64,000 nt of DNA from Alteromonas sp047556435 (GCF_047556435.1 NZ_CP180210.1:1984001-2048000); one strand, 5' to 3'; positions 8,766-17,751 are shown, counted from the first letter of the stretch. The notes: a model not told the origin generated them from the letters alone. Numbers and translations: made by a program.

Positions 8766-10772
8766 ATGCAGTTAACCGTTGTTAGTAAAATTACCCTGGG
8801 CTTTGCGCTTTTCGGGTGTCTTCTTCTTCTCACGAGTATCCTGTCTTATTTTGGCCTTAATGATATCCGCCATTCTGCTGTGGATGTAGTTGAAAACAAA
8901 ATGCCTGTCCAGGCTAAAATGGTCGAAGTCAAAACAGACATACTGTCTCTATCGACAATTACGGCGAATGGATTTCATGAAAGTTCCATTACTGATTTAA
9001 ATAAAAACAGGGAGCGATTTGACGCCCTCGCAATGTCTTTTCTCAGCAATCTGGATGCCTTAGAAGATGCCTCCGGCGGAAGCAACAGCGCTGATGTTGC
9101 AATTGACGCCAGTACGCGTTACGTCAGTGAAAGTGAGAAAATGTATGCCGCATTACAGCGTAAACTGGTGTTGATTGGAGACATCGCTGAGCAACTCGAA
9201 AAAGTGCTGTTATCTGCTGACGAAGCAAGTGCGTTAATGCTTGATCTTTCTTACCTTGACCCTGACGAGCCTGGCATCCAAACCCTGATTGGTGCCGGAA
9301 CCAATATAGATAACAAACTCCTCACCATGAATACGGCAATAGGCGAACTTGCCGCCACCGACGATCCGGTTATTACCAATAATGTAGTCGAAGATTTGAA
9401 GTACCAGTTGAGCAACCTTGAGGTCGATAAAAACTACATCAATCGCCTTGCTGAGGGCGTCGACGATGGCGGTACCGTAGCAATGTTCAATGAGCAATAT
9501 GATAGCCTGATTACACAGCTGACCGGGCAGGGTGGCCTGATTTCGCTTCAGCAGGAAAAACTTACTCAAATCGCCGCCAGTCAGTCCTATCGCTTAGCCG
9601 CCAATAATGCATTGGATGAAGCTCTGGCGGAAATAAACCGGTTATTTGAAAATGTGAGCGGATCTACCCTCAACGGGCAAAACGAAATATTAAGTACGGT
9701 GCAGGATAACCTGGTTAAGAATATTGTGGTTTCTGTCATTGGCCTGATCGCCGCAATATTTTTGGCCACTATCTCTACACGAAGCATTGCCAGGCCGCTG
9801 GCTCGCATTAACCGCGGATTGACTCAACTCAGTAAAGGTGATTTGACCCGCAAGCTTGAACAGTCCGGCAACGATGAATTCTCTGCGTTGGCTGTGAAAG
9901 TTAACAGCCTCACAGATAGCTTGCGTGAATTGGTAGGCAACATTCTCGAGCAAGAGAAAAAACTCGTTTCAGTGACCAAAGAAAGTGTATCTATGGGCGA
10001 GAAAAGTCTGCTTGATGTTGATGCGCAACGCGAACAGGTCAAAGTGACGTCGTCAAATACGCAGGTTGTCAGAGATACCAGTCGCAGTAATCTTGATCAG
10101 ATCAACGTTGCTATGAACGAACTGAATACGGTGACGGCGCAAAGCCAGGCCATCGCTGAGCTGGTGGAGGAGAATCGGCAGCAGGTGAATAATCAGGCCA
10201 GACAGGCGGAGGCGTCGGCACAAGTGATCCATCGCCTGGATGAAAACAGTCGCAATATAGGCAGTATTCTTGATGTGATAAAGACGATTGCTGAGCAAAC
10301 CAACCTACTGGCACTGAATGCGGCTATCGAAGCCGCCAGAGCGGGCGAGCAGGGCAGAGGCTTCGCAGTTGTGGCAGATGAGGTGCGGACCCTGGCAAAC
10401 AGAACCCATGATTCCACTGAAGAAATTGAGTCGATGATAGGCTCATTACAAAAAGACGCGGCGCAGGCCGTAAAAGCCATTAATCTGGGACGTGAACAGG
10501 CAAACAAAGGCGTGGAGATTACTGAGCAGGTAAGTCATCAGGTAGAAAATATCCGTACCATTATTGTGAAACTCAGTCAGATTAATCAACACATAGTGAC
10601 AGATACCCGGCAGCAGGACGATTTGCTAGCGGATGTTGCCAGCAGCCTTACAACCATCGTTGAACTGGCTGATTCCAGTGCGCAAAGCACGCGGCAGGCA
10701 AATGAGTCAACTATGCAGTTAGACGAGCAAATGGAACAATTAAAAAGAGCCGTAGAACGGTTTCAGTTGTGA
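8766..10772 (+). CDS. Methyl-accepting chemotaxis protein
   Basis: A 668-residue chemoreceptor. A first membrane helix (about 8-30) is followed by a periplasmic helical sensor of about 280 residues, a second helix (about 317-337, VVSVIGLIAAIFLATIS), a HAMP domain (RSIARPLARINRGLTQLSKGDLT) and a cytoplasmic signalling hairpin. The hairpin tip EQTNLLALNAAIEAARAGEQGRGFAVVADEVR is near-invariant in the family and contacts CheA/CheW. The long all-helical sensor resembles the helical bimodular (HBM) type that binds small organic acids in pseudomonads; this is suggestive only. No CheR-binding pentapeptide is seen at the C-terminus. It is a single gene on the strand opposite to fur and fldA. Confidence 0.93.
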   Translation: MQLTVVSKITLGFALFGCLLLLTSILSYFGLNDIRHSAVDVVENKMPVQAKMVEVKTDILSLSTITANGFHESSITDLNKNRERFDALAMSFLSNLDALEDASGGSNSADVAIDASTRYVSESEKMYAALQRKLVLIGDIAEQLEKVLLSADEASALMLDLSYLDPDEPGIQTLIGAGTNIDNKLLTMNTAIGELAATDDPVITNNVVEDLKYQLSNLEVDKNYINRLAEGVDDGGTVAMFNEQYDSLITQLTGQGGLISLQQEKLTQIAASQSYRLAANNALDEALAEINRLFENVSGSTLNGQNEILSTVQDNLVKNIVVSVIGLIAAIFLATISTRSIARPLARINRGLTQLSKGDLTRKLEQSGNDEFSALAVKVNSLTDSLRELVGNILEQEKKLVSVTKESVSMGEKSLLDVDAQREQVKVTSSNTQVVRDTSRSNLDQINVAMNELNTVTAQSQAIAELVEENRQQVNNQARQAEASAQVIHRLDENSRNIGSILDVIKTIAEQTNLLALNAAIEAARAGEQGRGFAVVADEVRTLANRTHDSTEEIESMIGSLQKDAAQAVKAINLGREQANKGVEITEQVSHQVENIRTIIVKLSQINQHIVTDTRQQDDLLADVASSLTTIVELADSSAQSTRQANESTMQLDEQMEQLKRAVERFQL

Positions 10773-10947
10773 AATTGAAAAAGGCTCAATGGTAGACGAT
10801 GCTTTTTTAAAGATAACAAAGAACTGTATGTTTCCATATGTGCGTGGCAGGGTAACGCGACATAGCGTAATAAATCGCTCTGACTGCGCCTGCGTGAGCG
10901 AAGTAGATGCTCATGTCAAACTCGGAGATGCGTATCATCAGCAACAA

Positions 10948-10992
10948 AAAAGGGTTACTGACAGTTCAAGCGAACTGATCTGCAACCCTTTC
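10948..10992 (-). terminator. Stem-loop terminator downstream of flavodoxin gene
   Basis: Outer arms AAAGGGTT / AACCCTTT enclose an inner stem CAGTTC-AAGC-GAACTG. Read on the minus strand, the structure is followed by a run of T, so it suits termination of fldA transcripts. On the plus strand it follows the chemoreceptor gene but has no T run. The remainder of 10773-11048 holds no convincing gene. Confidence 0.6.
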
Positions 10993-11048
10993 TAATGCGA
11001 TAGTGAATTGACGTAGCTACCGTAGAGTGTCTGGTAATTTATCTTTTA

Positions 11049-11573
11049 TCAGGCAAGCTCAGCAAGACATAGTTCGTCGTACAGCTGTTTACACCAGGCT
11101 TTCACCCGCTCGTCAGTGAGCTCAGGCTGTCTGTCTTCGTCAATGCCAAGCCCCACGAAATGGTCGTCATCCGCCATGCCCTTCGACGCTTCGAAGTCAT
11201 AGCCTTCGGTTGGCCATTTACCCACTAAAATTGCACCTTTAGGTTCAACAATATCGCGGATCATGCCCATCGCATCAAGGAAGTACTCGGCGTAATCTTC
11301 CTGATCGCCACAACCAAATATGGCAACGAGTTTATCGTTGAAATCAATTTCTTCCAGTTCTGGGAAAAAGTCGTCCCAGTCACACTGCGCCTCACCGTAA
11401 TACCAGGTGGGAATACCAAAAATCAGCAGATCAAATTCGGCAATTTCTTCTTTGCTGCTTTTCGCAATGTCCTTAACATCAATCAGGTTTTTACCCAATT
11501 CTTTCTGAATCATTTTGGCGACATGCTCGGTATTACCGGTATCGCTGCCAAAAAACAGGCCAACACTAGCCAT
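11049..11573 (-). CDS. fldA: Flavodoxin
   Basis: A 174-residue long-chain flavodoxin, an FMN electron carrier. The phosphate-binding loop FGSDTGNTEHVAKMI is at residues 8-22; FGIPTWYYGEAQCDWDD and FGCGDQEDYAEYFLDAMG are the flavin-contacting loops. The 20-residue insertion typical of long-chain flavodoxins is present near residues 125-150. It reads in the same direction as the DUF2788 and YbfF-like genes upstream. Flavodoxins often replace ferredoxin under iron limitation, and nearness to fur is a widely conserved arrangement. Confidence 0.95.
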   Translation of the reverse strand: MASVGLFFGSDTGNTEHVAKMIQKELGKNLIDVKDIAKSSKEEIAEFDLLIFGIPTWYYGEAQCDWDDFFPELEEIDFNDKLVAIFGCGDQEDYAEYFLDAMGMIRDIVEPKGAILVGKWPTEGYDFEASKGMADDDHFVGLGIDEDRQPELTDERVKAWCKQLYDELCLAELA

Positions 11574-11604
11574 AACCTACCCCTGTTTTCTCTGATTGCT
11601 TACG

Positions 11605-11823
11605 CTACACGCCCGTACTTAGCCAGAATAATTCAATTATCCCTTTCGCGACGAAGCCCAGGGCACCCAAACCCAGTACACCGTAAGCAACGACACGGCC
11701 TATGAGGGGAACATTATTCTTTTTCAATACGTCGTGAACTGCAAAGCCCATTAATGCGAAAAGGCAAACAAGGCCGCCATAAAGCATAATGGTCTCTATC
11801 AGTTCGTAATTTTCTGCAAGCAT
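11605..11823 (-). CDS. DUF2788 small membrane protein
   Basis: A 72-residue protein with two hydrophobic segments (about 12-32, IMLYGGLVCLFALMGFAVHDV, and 43-66, RVVAYGVLGLGALGFVAKGIIELF). It matches the DUF2788 family as I recall it, found in gammaproteobacteria next to flavodoxin. No function is known. It lies 31 bases upstream of fldA and is likely co-transcribed with it. Confidence 0.75.
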   Translation of the reverse strand: MLAENYELIETIMLYGGLVCLFALMGFAVHDVLKKNNVPLIGRVVAYGVLGLGALGFVAKGIIELFWLSTGV

Positions 11824-11933
11824 AATCTGTCTTAAAATAAAATCGGCGAAACTATACCACAGTCTATACGTCTGTCAGAGTGAAAAACGTTTAAAAATAA
11901 CGGATGATGATCACTGTAAAAACGTGCTGGTAT

Positions 11934-12719
11934 TCAGTTACATTTATTTAAATTTTTCTCAACAATTGCGTTAAACGCCTGTGGTTTTTCAGCATGAAGC
12001 CAGTGACCGGCCCCATCTATGATATGGGCTTTTGCATGGGGGAAATATTTGCTGATAGCCTCGCGATGTGACGATTGCAAATAGTCTGAATTTGCCCCTT
12101 TTATGAACAGCACTTTTCCGTTGTAGGTGGTGTCCGTATCTTCCCAGTCGCTGATTTGCCCGTAGCTTTTCTTCAGCCCGGTCAGGTTAAATCGCCATGC
12201 CCAGTTTCCTTCCTCAGTTTGGTAGAGGCTTTTTAGCAAAAACTGTCTGACGCCCGGTTCATTGATATGTTCAGATAACTGCTCGTCAGCCTGCTTACGA
12301 CTTGATAATGTACTAAGCGAGACGTTTTCGAGCCCGGCGATTACACGTTGATGTCGGGGAGAGTAGGGAACCGGCGCGATGTCGGCAACAAATAGTTGAT
12401 TTACCATATCGGGATAGTTAAGCGCGAAGCGCATCGCAATCTTCCCTCCCAGAGAGTGCCCCAGCAGCGTCGCCTCAGCTACGTTAGCATGATCTAAGGT
12501 AGCTTTAAGACACTCAACTGCACCGTCAAGGGTAAACACATCACGGTGAGGCGACTGCCCATGGTCCGGTAAATCGACGGAAAGTACGTCATACTCAGAC
12601 TCCAGATGCCGGCGAATTGTGGCAAGATTATTCAAATCGCCAAACAACCCATGGAGCAAAACAACAACCGGACGTTTCTCTTGTGGTGATGTGCGTGAAA
12701 AATGTAAAAGTGTGGACAT
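11934..12719 (-). CDS. ybfF: YbfF-like alpha/beta-hydrolase (esterase)
   Basis: A 261-residue alpha/beta-hydrolase. HGLFGDLNNL (about 23-32) forms the oxyanion region, GHSLGGKIAM carries the nucleophile Ser near residue 89, and GAGHWLHAEKP near the C-terminus has the catalytic His. E. coli YbfF is an esterase on acyl-CoA and short esters; the natural substrate is uncertain. The neighbourhood fur, fldA, ybfF is also that of enterobacteria, which supports orthology. Confidence 0.87.
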   Translation of the reverse strand: MSTLLHFSRTSPQEKRPVVVLLHGLFGDLNNLATIRRHLESEYDVLSVDLPDHGQSPHRDVFTLDGAVECLKATLDHANVAEATLLGHSLGGKIAMRFALNYPDMVNQLFVADIAPVPYSPRHQRVIAGLENVSLSTLSSRKQADEQLSEHINEPGVRQFLLKSLYQTEEGNWAWRFNLTGLKKSYGQISDWEDTDTTYNGKVLFIKGANSDYLQSSHREAISKYFPHAKAHIIDGAGHWLHAEKPQAFNAIVEKNLNKCN

Positions 12720-12753
12720 AAAATTGAGCAGGATTGTGTTTAGAGGAAGAAAA

Positions 12754-12777
12754 AAGCCGCTTAATGTTAAGCGGCTT
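12754..12777 (-). terminator. Terminator of the H-NS-like gene
   Basis: A perfect inverted repeat AAGCCGCTTAA / TTAAGCGGCTT with a two-base centre, directly after the hns-like stop codon. On the minus strand it is followed by a T run. It separates this gene from ybfF. Confidence 0.85.
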
Positions 12778-12787
12778 CGGAGTATAT

Positions 12788-13186
12788 TCAGATAGAAAAG
12801 TCTTCTAGCTTTTTGCCGTTTTCGATAGCGTCTTTAAATACTTTTGGCATACGTCCAATGCCTGTCCAGGGATGGGTTTTCCCTTCTTTATCTGTGAGCT
12901 GATATTTTACCGGACGCTTTTTCCCTGTGGTTTTCTTTGGAACTTCAGCAGAGAGCGACTTTAAATCATCAACATTTACACCAGCTTCTTGCATCTGCTT
13001 TTGGATTTCAGCGATTTTTGCCAGCTTTTCCTGCTCAGCTTTCTCTTCTTCCTGCGCTTTTTCTTTACGCTTTTCGATGATATTCGCTAATTTATCCTGA
13101 ACTGATTCCAGTTCTTTAATGCTAAGTTCCTTTGTCGCACCTTGTAAACGTCTTCCGTGGGTTAAAATATCTAAGAATTCGCTCAT
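12788..13186 (-). CDS. H-NS family nucleoid protein
   Basis: A 132-residue H-NS/StpA-like protein that would bind AT-rich DNA and silence transcription. The N-terminal helical oligomerisation region (about 1-70) has a long charged coiled-coil (KRKEKAQEEEKAEQEKLAKIAEIQKQ). The C-terminal DNA-binding domain contains a YQLTDKEGKTHPWTGIGRMPKVF segment; the usual AT-hook-like core is W-T/S-G-x-G-R-x-P, present here as WTGIGRMP. It is monocistronic with its own terminator. Confidence 0.93.
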   Translation of the reverse strand: MSEFLDILTHGRRLQGATKELSIKELESVQDKLANIIEKRKEKAQEEEKAEQEKLAKIAEIQKQMQEAGVNVDDLKSLSAEVPKKTTGKKRPVKYQLTDKEGKTHPWTGIGRMPKVFKDAIENGKKLEDFSI

Positions 13187-13247
13187 TTATTAACCTTGCG
13201 TTTAGTGAAATAAATAGTTCGTTATTGATAGTAATTAAAAATCAGAC

Positions 13248-13276
13248 AAAAAAAAAGCAGTATAAAACTGCTTTTT
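13248..13276 (-). terminator. Terminator of the ETF-QO gene
   Basis: Stem AAAAAGCAGT / ACTGCTTTTT with a five-base loop. Read on the minus strand it ends in a long T run, just beyond the ETF-QO stop codon. Confidence 0.82.
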
Positions 13277-13299
13277 CACATTTAGCCAATTATTTTTAA

Positions 13300-14949
13300 T
13301 TACATATTTGGATAGTTTGGACCGCCGGTACCTTCCGGAACCACCCAGCGTATATTTTGTGAAGGATCTTTAATGTCGCAAGTTTTACAGTGAACGCAGT
13401 TTTGCGCGTTAATCTGGAATTTTTTCTCACCCTCTTCTTCAATGACTTCATAAACGCCTGCCGGGCAATACCGTTGTGCAGGTTCATTATATTTGGGCAA
13501 GTTAACCTGAATTGGAATGCTGTCATCTTTCAATTGCAGGTGACAGGGTTGATCTTCTTCATGGTTGGTATTGGATAAAAATACTGATGACAACTTATCA
13601 AAACTTAATACACCATCCGGTTTTGGATAATCCGGCTTTTGGCATTCGTCTGCCATTTTCATTTGTGCATAGTCTTTATGTTCATCTTTCAGATTGACAA
13701 ACAGGTTGCCGCCAAAAAAGTTTTGCTCCAACGTGTTAAATGCACCGCCCCAAAAATTACCGAATTTGTGAATTGCTGGTCCGAAATTACGTGAGCGATA
13801 CAATTCATCATAGACCCAGGAGTTTTTGAAGTTTTCAGTAAATGTGTTTAATTCTTTTGTCGGTGATTCAGGATTTTCTGAAATGGCTTCAAAAATCGTT
13901 TCAGCAGCAATCATGCCTGACTTCATCGCCGTGTGGTTGCCTTTTATTTTAGCAAAATTTAACGTGCCGGCATTACAACCCACAAGAAGACCACCAGGGA
14001 ACGTCATTTTGGGTAATGAATTAAAACCGCCTTTGGCGATGGCTCTGGCACCATAAGAAACCCGCTTTCCATTTTTCAGGTACTGGCTGATAACCGGATG
14101 GTGCTTTAATCGCTGAAACTCATCAAACGGGCTTAAATGCGGGTTTTCGTAATTTAAATCAACGATTAATCCTACGAGGATCTGATTATCTTCTGCGTGA
14201 TAAAGATAACTCCCCCCTGTAGCATCAGACAACGGCCAGCCAGCAGAGTGGACAACCAGGCCTTCCTGATGGACTTCTGGATCGACGTCCCAGATTTCTT
14301 TAAAGCCAATGGCGTAATGTTGAGGTGAACTGTCTTTATCAAGTTCGAATTTTTCGATTAATGTTTTGCCCAGATGACCGCGGCACCCTTCCGCGAATAC
14401 CGTGTATTTGGCACGCAATTCCATGCCCGGCATGTAGCCATCTTTAGGCTCTCCGTTTTCACCTACGCCCATGTCGCCGGTGATAACGCCACCCACGCTG
14501 CCATCGTCGTTATAAAAGATATCAGCTGCTGCAAATCCCGGAAAGATTTCAACGCCCAGTTGTTCTGCCTGCTCAGCCAGCCAGCGACACACGTTACCCA
14601 TGGACACAATGTAGTTACCTTTATTGTGCATGGTCTTCGGCGTCATGGCGTTGGGCAGCTTGCGTGACGATGTGTCGTCATTCAGCAGATAAATATGATC
14701 TTCGGTGACTTCCGTATTTAACGGAGCGCCTTTTTCTTTCCAGTCCGGGAATAACTCATTCAGCGCGCGGGGCTCGAATACGGCACCAGAAAGGATATGG
14801 GCACCCACTTCAGAGCCTTTTTCCACCACACAGACCATTAATTCCTGGCCTTTTTCGTTGGCAAGTTGCATCAGTCTGCACGCAGTGGACAGACCTGCAG
14901 GTCCGGCACCGACGATGACAACGTCAAATTCCATCGATTCTCGTTCCAC
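13300..14949 (-). CDS. Electron transfer flavoprotein-ubiquinone oxidoreductase
   Basis: A 549-residue membrane-associated ETF:quinone oxidoreductase that passes electrons from acyl-CoA and amino-acid dehydrogenases, via ETF, to ubiquinone. It has an FAD Rossmann motif VIVGAGPAGLSTACR near residue 10, a second flavin segment (TMKSGMIAAET), and a C-terminal 4Fe-4S ferredoxin-like domain with CPAGVYEV and CVHCKTC. The start is a GTG at 14949 because GGAG lies about six bases upstream; an ATG at 14934 would put that site too far away. It is divergent from etfBA across a region with two palindromic operators. Confidence 0.96.
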   Translation of the reverse strand: MERESMEFDVVIVGAGPAGLSTACRLMQLANEKGQELMVCVVEKGSEVGAHILSGAVFEPRALNELFPDWKEKGAPLNTEVTEDHIYLLNDDTSSRKLPNAMTPKTMHNKGNYIVSMGNVCRWLAEQAEQLGVEIFPGFAAADIFYNDDGSVGGVITGDMGVGENGEPKDGYMPGMELRAKYTVFAEGCRGHLGKTLIEKFELDKDSSPQHYAIGFKEIWDVDPEVHQEGLVVHSAGWPLSDATGGSYLYHAEDNQILVGLIVDLNYENPHLSPFDEFQRLKHHPVISQYLKNGKRVSYGARAIAKGGFNSLPKMTFPGGLLVGCNAGTLNFAKIKGNHTAMKSGMIAAETIFEAISENPESPTKELNTFTENFKNSWVYDELYRSRNFGPAIHKFGNFWGGAFNTLEQNFFGGNLFVNLKDEHKDYAQMKMADECQKPDYPKPDGVLSFDKLSSVFLSNTNHEEDQPCHLQLKDDSIPIQVNLPKYNEPAQRYCPAGVYEVIEEEGEKKFQINAQNCVHCKTCDIKDPSQNIRWVVPEGTGGPNYPNM

Positions 14950-15055
14950 AGGAGGCTCCTTTTTCGTTATTTTTTATAATGCACTATTGATGAAACAAAT
15001 AATGCTGAGTGTCAAAAACATGTAAATTAATTGTCGTCCTGAAAGGTAATCCAGG

Positions 15056-15071
15056 TTGACGTTTACGTCAA
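15056..15071. promoter_or_regulatory. Palindromic operator, LiuR-like (site 1)
   Basis: TTGACGTTTACGTCAA: perfect 7-base arms (TTGACGT / ACGTCAA) around two bases, in the intergenic region between ETF-QO and etfBA. From memory it resembles the palindromes assigned to LiuR, a MerR-type regulator of branched-chain amino-acid and fatty-acid catabolism in gammaproteobacteria. The regulator itself is not in this window. Confidence 0.6.
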
Positions 15072-15093
15072 CAGTAAGTACATTGCCAACAGG

Positions 15094-15109
15094 TTTACGT
15101 TAACGTTAA
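15094..15109. promoter_or_regulatory. Palindromic operator, LiuR-like (site 2)
   Basis: TTTACGTTAACGTTAA: 7-base arms with one mismatch, same ACGT-N2-ACGT core as site 1 and 38 bases from it. Two copies between divergent genes suggest shared control of ETF-QO and etfBA. No gene is seen in the remainder of 14950-15285. Confidence 0.55.
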
Positions 15110-15285
15110 TTCAAAAGACGCAGTCGAATTAATGAAACATTGAGTTTACCCCTGTTGCCTTATAGGCTTTTACTGGCAGTAACGGGATCTGGATGAAAAC
15201 TGCTTGCCTGCAGTTGCTCCTCCTCAGGTAATTCATGATGCGTGACGGTGCCATGACACCGACAAACTCTACAATTGAGGTAACT

Positions 15286-16038
15286 ATGAAAATACTCGTA
15301 CCGGTCAAACGCGCAATTGACTATAACGTCAAGGTGAGAGTGAAATCGGATAACTCCGGCGTTGATTTAACGAACGCGAAAATGGCGATTAATCCGTTTT
15401 GTGAAATCGCCGTGGAAGAGGCCGTTCGTTTAAAAGAAAAGGGCATAGCGAGCGAAGTGGTTGTCGTCTCTATCGGCGTTAAAGCATGCCAGGAACAAAT
15501 TCGTACGGCGTTGGCACTGGGTGCTGACCGTGGCATTCAGATTGATACCGACCAGTCTCTCGATTCGCTGCAAGTTGCGAAACTGCTTGCAAAACTGGTT
15601 GAAGAGGAATCACCTGAGTTGGTGATTTTGGGAAAACAAAGCATTGATTCAGACAACAACCAAACCGGGCAAATGTTAGCTGCTCTTACTGGAATGCCAC
15701 AAGGCACATTTGCCTCTGAGGTTATTGTGGAAGACGGGAAGGTGAACGTGACCCGTGAGATCGATGGCGGCTTGCAAACTGTTGGTTTATCTCTGCCTGC
15801 AGTGGTAACCACGGACCTTCGTCTGAATGAACCTCGTTATGCGTCTTTGCCAAATATTATGAAAGCTAAGCGTAAGCCGCTTGATGTGAAGCCGGCTGCT
15901 GACTTTGGCGTGTCACTGGAGTCCAATGTAAAAGTGATCAAAGTGACGCCACCACCGCAGCGTGAAGGTGGTATCAAGGTTGCGGATGTAGCCGAACTGG
16001 TAGATAAGCTGAAAAACGAAGCGAAGGTGATTTCATGA
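15286..16038 (+). CDS. etfB: Electron transfer flavoprotein beta subunit
   Basis: A 250-residue ETF beta subunit. The start is the ATG at 15286 (MKILVPVKRAIDYNVKVRV), the canonical N-terminus, with GAGG five bases upstream; an in-frame extension from 15235 has no homologous content. Motifs include NPFCEIAVEEAVRLKEKG, ALALGADRGI and GKQSIDSDNNQTGQMLA, and the C-terminal arm KAKRKPLDV embraces the alpha subunit. It overlaps etfA by ATGA. It forms an FAD/AMP heterodimer with EtfA that accepts electrons from dehydrogenases. Confidence 0.96.
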   Translation: MKILVPVKRAIDYNVKVRVKSDNSGVDLTNAKMAINPFCEIAVEEAVRLKEKGIASEVVVVSIGVKACQEQIRTALALGADRGIQIDTDQSLDSLQVAKLLAKLVEEESPELVILGKQSIDSDNNQTGQMLAALTGMPQGTFASEVIVEDGKVNVTREIDGGLQTVGLSLPAVVTTDLRLNEPRYASLPNIMKAKRKPLDVKPAADFGVSLESNVKVIKVTPPPQREGGIKVADVAELVDKLKNEAKVIS

Positions 16039-16961
16039 GCATTTTAGTTTACGCAGAGCATGACAATGCAGAACTCAAACCGGAAACGGCAAAAGTGATA
16101 AATGCTGCCAGTAAAATGGGTGATGACATTCATATACTGGTAGCCGGTGAAGGTTGCGATGCCGTTGCACAAAGCGCAGCGTCACTGACTGGCGTGAGCA
16201 AAGTCCTGGTTGCTGATAACGCGGCATATGGTCATCAACTTGCCGAGAATACAGCAGATCTTCTGGTTGAAATGGCTGAAGGGTATACGCACATTCTCGC
16301 AGCAGCAACCACGACGGGCAAAAACTTCATGCCACGCGTTGCGGCACTGCTGGATGTGGCGCAGATTTCTGACATTATCGGCGTTGAAAGTGAAGACACT
16401 TTTGTACGCCCCATCTACGCTGGTAACGCGATTGCGACGGTTCAGTCTTCAGACAGCGTGAAAGTAATAACTGTCCGTGCTGCGTCTTTTGATGCGGTAG
16501 GTACAGATGGTAGTGCCGAAGTTTCCGCGATCGATATCGTGAAAACTGCAGATAAATCTTCGTTCGTTAGTGAGTCACTAACGGAATCTGAACGTCCAGA
16601 GCTGACTGCGGCAGAAGTGGTCATTTCAGGTGGCCGTGGTATGCAAAATGGCGAGAACTTCTCGTTACTCGAAGGCATTGCTGACAAGTTAGGAGCAGCA
16701 ATTGGTGCGTCTCGCGCAGCGGTTGATGCCGGGTTTGTTCCTAACGATATGCAGGTCGGTCAGACAGGTAAGATTGTCGCTCCTCAGCTTTACATCGCCG
16801 TGGGGATTTCCGGTGCGATACAGCATCTTGCGGGAATGAAAGACTCAAAAGTCATTGTTGCCATTAACAAAGACGAGGAAGCTCCTATATTTCAGGTGGC
16901 TGATTATGGTTTGGTAGGCGATCTGTTTGACGTGCTGCCGGAACTGGAAAAATCGCTGTAA
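16035..16961 (+). CDS. etfA: Electron transfer flavoprotein alpha subunit
   Basis: A 308-residue ETF alpha subunit. The C-terminal FAD domain is well conserved: VVISGGRGM, GASRAAVDAGFVPNDMQVGQTGKIVAPQLYIAVGISGAIQHLAGMKDSKVIVAINKD. Translation is coupled to etfB through the four-base overlap, and a strong terminator follows. With ETF-QO on the other strand the complete electron path from dehydrogenases to quinone is encoded here. Confidence 0.96.
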   Translation: MSILVYAEHDNAELKPETAKVINAASKMGDDIHILVAGEGCDAVAQSAASLTGVSKVLVADNAAYGHQLAENTADLLVEMAEGYTHILAAATTTGKNFMPRVAALLDVAQISDIIGVESEDTFVRPIYAGNAIATVQSSDSVKVITVRAASFDAVGTDGSAEVSAIDIVKTADKSSFVSESLTESERPELTAAEVVISGGRGMQNGENFSLLEGIADKLGAAIGASRAAVDAGFVPNDMQVGQTGKIVAPQLYIAVGISGAIQHLAGMKDSKVIVAINKDEEAPIFQVADYGLVGDLFDVLPELEKSL

Positions 16962-16981
16962 CCTGTTATTACGCATTATTT

Positions 16982-17008
16982 AAAAGGCCGCTTTATGCGG
17001 CCTTTTTT
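16982..17008 (+). terminator. Terminator of etfBA
   Basis: Stem AAAAGGCCGC / GCGGCCTTTT with a five-base TTTAT loop and a T run, 20 bases after the etfA stop codon. Confidence 0.88.
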
Positions 17009-17093
17009 GTGCGCAAATAAAACCGGTTGGTGATAACAACGTAGAGGAACCAAAACGGCCAATGCACCGATCTCTTATGTTGTTGGGGCGTTT

Positions 17094-17402
17094 TTATACA
17101 CGAACAACAGAGTTGTCTTCAAAAGACACTGCTGACGGAGAATAGGCGTCTGCAGCCCAATCATTCTCCCACTTACCATCGTCTAGCAAATAGCGGAACT
17201 GATATTCATGATCTTTTTCAAGCGTGACAGTCTGCGTGAAGTCTCCATTTTTGAGCTTTTTCATCGGCTGAGTGCGTTGATCCCAGGCGTTAAAATCGCC
17301 GACCAATTTCGCAGACTCCGCTGCGTTTGCTTCGTTTGCGCTTAACCGAAAGGTGACTTTGCATACAGGTTTTGATTTCAGGTATTGTTTCTTAAGGCTC
17401 AT
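17094..17402 (-). CDS. Small stand-alone CBM48 (glycogen-binding-like) protein
   Basis: A 102-residue protein made almost entirely of an isoamylase-early-set / AMPK-type glycogen-binding fold. Motifs are VTFRLSANEANAAESAKLVGDFNAWDQRTQPMKKLKNGDFTQTV and EYQFRYLLDDGKWENDWAADAY, matching the GDFN-W and YQFRYL-DG-W-ND signatures. There is no signal peptide and no catalytic domain, so it is presumably a cytosolic alpha-glucan-binding or regulatory protein. No glycogen genes are nearby. The gap 17403-17751 on its upstream side shows nothing clear beyond probable promoters. Confidence 0.82.
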   Translation of the reverse strand: MSLKKQYLKSKPVCKVTFRLSANEANAAESAKLVGDFNAWDQRTQPMKKLKNGDFTQTVTLEKDHEYQFRYLLDDGKWENDWAADAYSPSAVSFEDNSVVRV

Positions 17403-17751
17403 GACTTGTCTCTCGATTTTGAAGTGTAGTGTAATTACTCCGCAAGGTTAAATAATCACCATATTTACGTGTATATGCAAGAGGTTCGTTATGTCAGTAG
17501 GGGGAATGTAATAAAACAGACTGTTGTATGAAAAATGTCCGCGCTACCCGTCGTTGTCCTTATAAACACGATATCGTGTCAAATATTCTTTTTATCGCGA
17601 CACCGTTAATAATTTTTACAAAGTTCTCGAAGCAGGCAGTGAGTAAAGGGGCTACACTAGCCACGCATAAAAAATAAAAATCAGTGTGATAACAAAGTCT
17701 GAATGAGGCTTGTAGTTCATTGCACGGTCAATCTACGCTGAAGGGATGGTA

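Noticed and set aside
10789..10995. 68-codon open frame after the chemoreceptor gene
   Set aside because: Poor ribosome-binding site, no recognisable composition, and its end runs through the hairpin that serves as a terminator for the opposite strand.
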